A stretch of 64,000 nucleotides of DNA from Rhyacichthys aspro. Taxonomy: Eukaryota > Chordata > Actinopteri > Gobiiformes > Rhyacichthyidae. Positions 57,301-64,000 of this stretch are shown here, in pieces. Location of the stretch: contig CM072166.1 in NCBI GenBank assembly GCA_036850595.1, positions 18,558,198 through 18,622,197 of the forward strand, written 5' to 3'. Position 1 is the stretch's first letter, and each line of letters begins with the position of its first letter. The translations under genes were made by a program, and so were the position numbers. Under the pieces are notes generated by a model. It was given only the letters and a program-made list of their open reading frames with translations, made no database searches and was not told the origin of the DNA.

Positions 57301-59735
57301 CATGCCGCCCCTGCTTCATTTATCCTCTGCTAGTCTAATGATAAATCTGCCTCTACAAGCCCTGCCCCTCTCTAGCCTGCATCACAACCTGAAAAAAACT
57401 TGGCAAAGTTGGACTTTTTGACACTGCTGTAATTGCCGCTTTGCAATCACACTAACTGACAATTATTCAAAGTCACCAGAACTTCACATACTCCCTCTAC
57501 AGAGGATGTTAATCAGTTTCTGTCTTCAGCTTTCAATCATCATGGTAACCCTGAGAACAAGGACAGTGGGCCAAACACAAGGCATAAAGCCATAGCAAAA
57601 CATCTGTGTACTACCCAGCTGCAAATGGAGCTGTTGAGAGATTTCATCACAGCTTCAGATCCTGCATTCACACTGTGATTTAACAGTCTCAGCTAAGGAA
57701 AGATGCATGGTGCACAGTGCTCTTTTCAACCAGATGAGAGAGTGAGATGAATAGAAACCTCAGCACATTTCTAAAGTGCATCTCAGACTTTCTGTTCCAG
57801 AAACTGTGAAGAAGAATGCCTTGATATCTTGATTTAACATGTTCTATTGCACTGTTCTTTATTCACTACACTACACTGCAATTACCTGTTCTTCTGAAAA
57901 ATCTTTTTGATGAAGTCGCAAAGGCCATAGCTGGAGACAGGGACAGAGAGTGAACTCACTTTCAACATTAGCTTCAGAATGGCCCAAATGCAGCCATTCA
58001 GAAAAGAGAATCTCTCTAGGCCCAGTGTGAGGGGTTTTCCATAAAGCACCTCGGAAAAATGGGTTGTTATCCTTTTCCTCACTCAAACCTGTGGATGTGT
58101 GTTAGCAGGTTAGATTTGGAGACAATGGCTGTTTTTATAGCGATACTTGTTTGAGGCAAACAAGCTACAGCTGAGCAGTAACTGCTTCCCGTTAGCCAAC
58201 TGCAGTCATCACAGACAAACTGACAGAATGAGCCTCAAAGCCTGGTGTTTGTTTTTGTTTGGTTGTTGTTTTGTTCTTCACCTGATTAAAAAACTAAACA
58301 AAGAAAATAAATGTTATAAACACAAAACTAAAATTAGGATAGGATTACCTCACTTTATGAGCCACATGACACAGAGGAATAAACCAAGATCAAAAAAGGC
58401 ACAGAATAATGTTTTAAAGACAGGTGTTGGAAAAATTTAACTGTCACACAGCTGCCTGAGAGTGGAGAGGTGTTTTATGTGAGAGACTGGAAGTGAACAA
58501 GTGGTCTTGGGGGATTATGAGCCAAAATAATGGGATGTTCCATTCCTTATCTCTTTCTACACAATGTCATTCTGACCTGTTGCTCTGTATTTAATCAAAG
58601 TACTGACTCTGTGTAGTCAGTCAATGCTATACTACCTTTTGTGATTGTTTTGACTCCTGGCTGCAAGTAAATCTTATTAACCTAGAATCCTGCGACTCTG
58701 TTTCTAATTGAAGAAAAGATTTTTCTATCAACAGGGCTTCAGTAAAATAATGTGTGTTGTGTTACATGTCCACTTGCTGGGGTTGGGCTTACTTTACATG
58801 TAATGGATGAACTCTTCCTAAAGCACACACATACCTGAGTGTCTGCTAATGACGAGACATTCCTTGGAACAAACATAGAATAAAGAGGAGGCAGAAAACA
58901 AAATAAATGCATGAAAAATAGGAGCAACAGAGCCACAGAGTGAGAGGGGAGTGACCTCTGAGTGAACCCCCGGCTGAACTTCTGCCTCTGTGTACTCTGG
59001 TTAACCTGTCAGACAGCCTTATGTAATGGAGCAATGGTGCATCCAGTCCAGCTCATTGGAGAATGAATGGAGCTGATCCAGGCATTAGTCCTCTCAGAAG
59101 CCTGCCCCATGCCCCGTTCCCTGCACCCAACCCCAGTTAGAGAATGAGACTCATGAAGAGGTTCAAAATGGAAAGATGGAATAGTCAGTCCTGGCTTCTT
59201 TGGGCATGAAACTGGTACAGCCTAGATGATCTCCAGACAATCACAGGGCTAACACTGTAACAAGATGCACACTCTCACATTTGTTTACTATGGAACATTT
59301 AGATTCATGTTTTCAGATCCAGAGAGGGGGCACAGGGTTTAGCACAAAAGGGATCAGCCCAGGAATTAAATTAGGACCTTCATGTTGTAAGCTGTGCTAA
59401 GCATGTGCACAGTATCATATACTTTGCATAAACCTCACAGAGGCTGTGAACACAGCATGTTTACATAAACCTAACATGGCCTTTAGTGCTTTATGACAAT
59501 CCTTTACACCTCTGGAGGCATCACTGTGTCCATCGTTTATTCTATCATTTTTTAAAAACAACCAAATGTTTCCATACGTTACATCTGATGACTTACGGAT
59601 TTGACGTTTGGGCTTGTGCTCCCTCTTGTGGACAGTTTGAATGCAGAATTACTGGTCAGTCTGCAGCCTACTCCATGTGAGTCACTGGGGTATGTGTAGA
59701 CTAGAACCGTAGCCATTTGCACTAGTGTTTGCACC
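57301..59735. other. intergenic DNA, nothing recognised
   Basis: No supported gene. The first few hundred bases may continue the decayed gypsy element. Two overlapping minus-strand ORFs near 57870-58086 have no recognised family. Confidence 0.45.
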
Positions 59736-59741
59736 TTTATT
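59736..59741 (-). terminator. jmjd1c: candidate jmjd1c polyadenylation signal
   Basis: TTTATT on the plus strand is AATAAA on the minus strand, about 1.0 kb beyond the stop. The AT-rich DNA between would be the 3' UTR. It is a candidate only, since shorter UTRs using variant signals are possible. Confidence 0.45.
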
Positions 59742-60742
59742 TGATGTCATGAAGTGGTTCTCTTTTCTTGCCTTCTTCCGTGTATGGAATGGCCTAATGT
59801 ACTTATGTCAGAAAAAATACTAATTACTAATTTAACTGAGTGGATAAAGGTAGTGTGTTCTGATGAAAAAACATAGCCAAGTTTTGATAAATCCATTTTA
59901 ATGGAAAATGTAAAACCTTTTTGAACTTCAATGTACAAAGCATGTAACACTTGCACTTTAAAATTTGAAATTGAAGCAAGCCATGTTTTAAAAAAATACC
60001 TCAGTGAATGTATATATGTATACTATATATATTTACATATTATAGTTTTCAATTATCTTTTAACTTCAAAAGTTCACCGTAGTAAATCTTAACAAAACAT
60101 AAACAGACAATTATTTTCTTAAATAAATTACATCTTTTTTGTAAATGTAATAATTTTACAGCAAATACTTTTTAATAAAATGCTGAAGTGTATAGGCCAT
60201 TTGTTTTCTGTACATAATACAACTTTACAGTCTTTACAAGAGTTTGGCAGTTCATTTTCAACGACAATTTATGGCATGAGGACAGAGCTCATTAACATTT
60301 CCCAAAGTTACAGGCATTAGCTGGTGTGCGTGTGTTTTTTTGTGTATAAACAAGTGTGTCCTCTGTCACAGTAAAGCCGTTTCTCAACTCAAACCCACAT
60401 AACATCTTAAGAAAACTGTACAAGTCACATTTACATGAATGTTTTTTTTCTTTAGAACTTTTTCTTCTCATAAAACTATGAAATAAATACATCTTCACAG
60501 AGGAAACAACTCACAATGTGTGAAACAGAACAGCCAATGGCAGAAAAGGACATAAACAGAGATTACAGAAGGAAAAGACATTGCATTTGTCCTCGGGTCT
60601 CATGTTGCCGTGGAGACGAGGGCAGAGCTTCCTGCTGGTGATGCTGTGGATCTCTCCTGTGTGAGGAGCCTGTAGTGCTGTGTCACTGTGTTGGCACTAA
60701 AGCTCTGGGCTGAGGCAGGTCACACGACACAAAGCTGATGTC

Positions 60743-60838
60743 TCATGGGTTCTCTTCATTGTCCTCTTCATCAGTGCTCCTCCTCCTCCTCAGGGAGCTC
60801 ACGGCCTCCTTCACACAGTGGTACAGAATATTCTTCAC
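60743..60838 (-). CDS. jmjd1c: jmjd1c last coding exon
   Basis: Acceptor ctctttag. It encodes VKNILYHCVKEAVSSLRRRR then STDEEDNEENP and TGA at 60743-60745. The acidic tail is as in JMJD1C, with an added Arg run. Confidence 0.96.
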   Translation of the reverse strand: MKNILYHCVKEAVSSLRRRRSTDEEDNEENP

Positions 60839-62894
60839 CTAAAGAGCACAAGGACCCAATGAATGAAGCAGAGACACCATCTAATTTCTACTCATCTGAT
60901 GTGCAATTATAACTGCACTGGTAATGTGCAGAAAATCAGACAACTAACTAAATTATGGTTTCAGGCAGACAGACATGCAGCAAACCTGACACAATCAGAC
61001 ACAACAAGGATAAAGATAAAGAAGAGAAGTAATGAAAACTGAGCCAATTTCTGACAGACAGACAGACAGAGAGAGAGAGAGAAAGAAAGACGGTGTCTCA
61101 GAGCGACAGTGCATTGAGTGGAGTGCACTGTGAGGAAAGAAAATGACAGAAGATGACTTAGAGCCTGTCCTTATGTGAAACTGAGGCACAGTCTGAACAG
61201 AAAACATACTACAACAGGACAGTTGGCTGGTCATTATACACATGACTGGCCCCAGACATTACCTATTATCAGACAAAGAAGGGGTGAAGTGGTGTTGGAT
61301 ATTACTATCCTAGTCTATCACTATCATCAGACATTTGGAACAGGTGTGCGGTCCTATCGTGTTAGTGCATTAAAATCAGAACATTTAAAATGTATGCATT
61401 TTATAATCAGCTGGGCAATATACAGTATTTATGTGCCTTAATGTAACAGACAAATGGCTATTTAGAGGTACTGTCATACATTTATAAACTGAAGCCCTAA
61501 AGTGTGTTTATGTTAAACATGCACTTTACCTGCAGCTTATCCTCATAGTTGACCTCTTCTTTGGTGGGCCTGAGCTCCTGAGTCAACTGAAAAGAGTTGG
61601 CTACGTGCTCAGGAGACACAAAGTCATTGATGACCTGGATGCAGCTGTGGAGGTTCTGGACCTAAACAAGATGCAGAATATGGCCAGGTTCAAAAGAGCA
61701 GTAAGAACAGAGTATAGCCACAATATGCTGCATAATGTAAAAAAACAATAGCCTAATGCCATCAACACCATGACCCTGCTGTGGTCCAGTCTCAGCTGGT
61801 TTATTAAACTGAACAGTACAACTTGGTGGACAGAGAGCTTCCCCAGACTCTGCAGACCCCTCCAGAAGGGGGTATGTTGTACCTGGTGAATGGCCCCGGC
61901 GGGTATGAGGACCGAGTCTCCCAGGAACTGAACCACGGTCCAGGCCTGAACACTGTGTTCCTCGAGCAGCCGCTGGCGCTGTTTCCTGCTAAGGTACCAG
62001 CTGTGTTCTCGGATGGGGTCCTGGCCCAATGATACGTGCAGACCCTGTTCTTTGCAGAGCTGCAGTGGGTAGAGGAGACATGCTGGGGTTAATAGGTCAG
62101 GAGGTTCTGCTGATGCACTTATTCATTACAAGATTTAGAGGCTGACCTTCTGCAGGAATTCTCTCACTTTGTCAATGTCTCTGTTGAGGTAGATGTGCCA
62201 CAGTGCCCCCGGTGTCTCGGTGGAGTCCTTAAGCCTCCGGCGGACTCCCTCATCCAGGTCCTCCTCCTCCAGCCGCTTCAACACTCCTACACAATGCACA
62301 AATCATTTAGTTTTCAAAACGTATATCAGACGCTTTCTTAACGTTATATTTAGAAAAGTTGTACCCGTTTTGGAAAGAACTCCATTTCCTTTTGCTACGC
62401 CAACATAGACCAGAACTGAGACAACATCTGAGACTTCCACATGGAGGTTGGCTGTCCCAAAGTCCTGGTCTTGTGATGCAGCAACACCTGCAGGAAGACA
62501 AAGATTTGGCCATTAAAGCAACCTGAAGCTAAACCTATTCAAACATGGCCACAATTCTGCTCACCGTAGGCACAGCAAAGTCTTGGACCCAGATCTGGTC
62601 TGACAAAGAAAGTTGGCAGGTGAGAGGCTAAGTTAAGGTTCCCCTCTGGATCAGAGTACTCTGGCAAGGGCAGGTTCCTCATCAAGTCATCGTATCTGTA
62701 CACACAGTTTTTTAATTTAATGCCTTTCTATTTCAATAAATGTATTTGGATGGATTGTATTGTTTACTAACTTTTGTGTAACTTGAAGTCTGAGTGTTTG
62801 TACCTTGATGGCATGAGAGCCATAAACTCCTCTCCAGAAGGCCAGTCCTTCAGTCTGTACACCATGGGCTCTCCATCTTTGGACTTGGGCCGCT
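60743..62894 (-). CDS. jmjd1c: jmjd1c (KDM3 family JmjC protein), 3' seven coding exons
   Basis: C-terminal 295 residues of a JMJD1/KDM3-family nuclear JmjC protein (histone H3K9 demethylase family and nuclear-receptor coregulator). Exons in transcript order are 62894-62804, 62695-62565, 62487-62365, 62286-62147, 62059-61883, 61661-61530 and 60838-60743. All are GT-AG with consistent phases. Fe(II)-binding residues are His and Glu in NLHVEVSD (exon 62365-62487) and the distal His in PAGAIHQ (exon 61883-62059). LPLPEYSDPEG, NLASHLPTFFVRPDLGPRL, FVSPEHV and DKLQVKNILYH are family blocks. KGNGVLSK and an acidic tail (EEDNEENP) point to JMJD1C rather than KDM3A/B. The rest of the gene lies beyond the right edge. 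The teleost a or b copy is not assignable from this sequence alone. Confidence 0.95.
61530..61661 (-). CDS. jmjd1c: jmjd1c exon
   Basis: Acceptor tgtttag, donor gtaaag; 44 codons. VQNLHSCIQVINDFVSPEHV then FQLTQELRPTKEEVNYEDKLQ, very close to mammalian JMJD1C. Confidence 0.97.
61883..62059 (-). CDS. jmjd1c: jmjd1c exon with distal iron-binding His
   Basis: Acceptor cactgcag, donor gtacaa; 59 codons from LCKEQGLHV to the end. DPIREHSWYLSRKQRQRLLE and VQFLGDSVLIPAGAIHQ are recognisable; the His of AIHQ is the third Fe(II) ligand. Confidence 0.97.
62147..62286 (-). CDS. jmjd1c: jmjd1c exon
   Basis: Acceptor tgtgtag, donor gtcagc. It encodes (G)VLKRLEEEDLDEGVRRRLK, TPGALWHIYLNRDIDK and VREFLQK. 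The ALWHIY block is conserved across KDM3 proteins. Confidence 0.96.
62365..62487 (-). CDS. jmjd1c: jmjd1c exon with HxE iron-binding pair
   Basis: Acceptor ctgcag, donor gtacaa. It encodes VAASQDQDFGTANLHVEVSD then VVSVLVYVGVAKGNG. His and Glu of H-V-E are the first two Fe(II) ligands (HxD/E). Confidence 0.96.
62565..62695 (-). CDS. jmjd1c: jmjd1c exon
   Basis: Acceptor gtgtacag, donor gtgagc. It encodes YDDLMRNLPLPEYSDPEGNL through FFVRPDLGPRLCCAY. Confidence 0.96.
62804..62894 (-). CDS. jmjd1c: jmjd1c exon (first of gene part in window)
   Basis: Acceptor gttcag, donor gtacaa. It encodes RPKSKDGEPMVYRLKDWPSG and EEFMALMPS(R), entering the JmjC domain. Confidence 0.93.
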
Positions 62895-64000
62895 CTGAAC
62901 ACAGACATTTTAGTTACACAGGTGATTTTTTTTTGTTTGTTTATAGGCTAGTCAGGTTAAGTTAAATGTCACTTACGTTCATTTGGACATACATTTTTAG
63001 TGTACACTTCAGTGCTTATTGTCTAATAAGGTAACTGTAAAAATGCACAGTGATTATGAAAAATATGCTACTTGTTACCCAAATAAGACCGACTGTGAGA
63101 TAAAGGAGTGGGAATCTTTTGGACTCTCGATCAGATTCGTAGCGATTCTTGGTGTCACGATTCGAATAAAAACAGTTCACAATTTTTTTGATTCACATTA
63201 TTTATATTTTATTCTAGTTTGCAGTTTAGTGTTACTTTTTTGTTACTATTTGACTGTGTTGGACAGTCTTAAAGAAAGAAAAATACCACTGCATCAAATA
63301 CGTGTTTTCCTGCACATTACACAACTTATAGTATATATACAAAAATAAAAAATAAGGTGAATTGGGAATAAGGTGCACGAATTTAATTAAATTAAATAAG
63401 TTGTTAAATGTATATACAATGTGCAAGCGTAACAATAATTTGTTATTATGCTCTCAAAGTTTACCACAATGCATCAGTAAAAGGAGTGAGCACCGATGGT
63501 CACTATACGGTCAAAATAGACCATAATGCTTTGCAAATTATTGTTGCAGAGCTATGTTGCAGAGCAGTGTGACAAAAATCACTAACGTTAGCTGAACCTG
63601 AGCTCATACAGACGCAGATATGACATAAAGAGTTGCAATAATTTGTTTTGGTCATTGATGGGACAAGGCATGTTGAAAAAAAACACGTAGGCATGTTGTT
63701 ATTAATAAAAGTCCATTATCAGCAGAGTTCAGCTAACATTTTTTTTAACATGTACGAGAGTCACGTAACTATCGGCGACAGAAAACAAACGTATAGTGTC
63801 CGAAGCTGTTCACAAATTGTGCACTATATAGTCTTCTATAAAGTGCAGCACTATATATTGAGGGGTTGGGGGCAAGGGAGTGGATTCGGACTTGTCTTTC
63901 CTCTTTCATGGCTCACGCTGTCATCTGTCTGCACTCTGATCTGTCCGTGTGGCGCACAGCAGGTTATTTTAAAAAAATAACATTTAAAAAAATATTGATT
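62895..64000 (-). other. jmjd1c: jmjd1c intron at right edge
   Basis: Intronic sequence upstream of the exon at 62804-62894, running off the window. No further jmjd1c exon was recognised. AT-rich, with no identified repeat. Confidence 0.55.

Noticed and set aside
57871..58086. Two overlapping minus-strand ORFs (71 and 66 codons) suggesting a gene fragment
   Set aside because: No recognised domain, no start or splice context, and they lie in transposon-rich DNA.
62960..63045. Possible extra jmjd1c exon ending at a minus-strand GTAAGT
   Set aside because: A donor-like site exists, but the upstream translation does not resemble JMJD1C and no acceptor is evident.

Overview
The window is nuclear DNA from a teleost fish. 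The evidence is split vertebrate genes with GT-AG introns and fish-typical mobile elements: a Rex3 LINE, several Tc1 elements, an L2-like LINE, a Penelope-like element and a tRNA-derived SINE. Three protein-coding genes are supported. Everything else is intron, intergenic DNA or transposon debris. No CRISPR array, operon, rRNA gene or functional tRNA gene was seen. Layout: (1) 962-28089, + strand: the 3' 20 coding exons of exoc6 (Sec15, exocyst). The 5' exons lie off the left edge. These exons encode about 696 residues, from roughly residue 109 of the human protein to the stop. The introns hold a Rex3 with a clean target-site duplication, three or four Tc1 elements (one nested inside another), a TTAA-flanked element, at least two hAT-type elements and a Penelope-like fragment. 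(2) 28090-33777: intergenic. The part from about 31.8 kb onward is the retinoic-acid-responsive upstream region of the next gene and holds four DR5-type retinoic acid response elements. (3) 33840-36954, + strand: complete cyp26a1, seven exons, 486 aa, the retinoic-acid-degrading P450. It has a TATA box, a GC box and a proximal DR5. (4) 37200-59700: a gene-poor stretch of LINE, Tigger, SINE and gypsy remnants. (5) 60743-62894, - strand: the last seven coding exons of jmjd1c (KDM3/JMJD1 family), carrying the C-terminal JmjC domain. Its upstream exons lie off the right edge. The exoc6-cyp26a1 linkage is ancient in vertebrates. In tetrapods cyp26c1 lies between the two genes; no cyp26c1 exon was found here, which fits differential loss after the teleost genome duplication (inference). 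The most interesting signals are the four-site DR5 array upstream of cyp26a1, an apparently unannotated in-frame 12-nt microexon between the last two exoc6 exons behind a UGC-rich acceptor, and a Penelope-derived palindrome in cyp26a1 intron 2. All exon boundaries were read by eye from splice sites and remembered family sequence; no alignment or database search was run.
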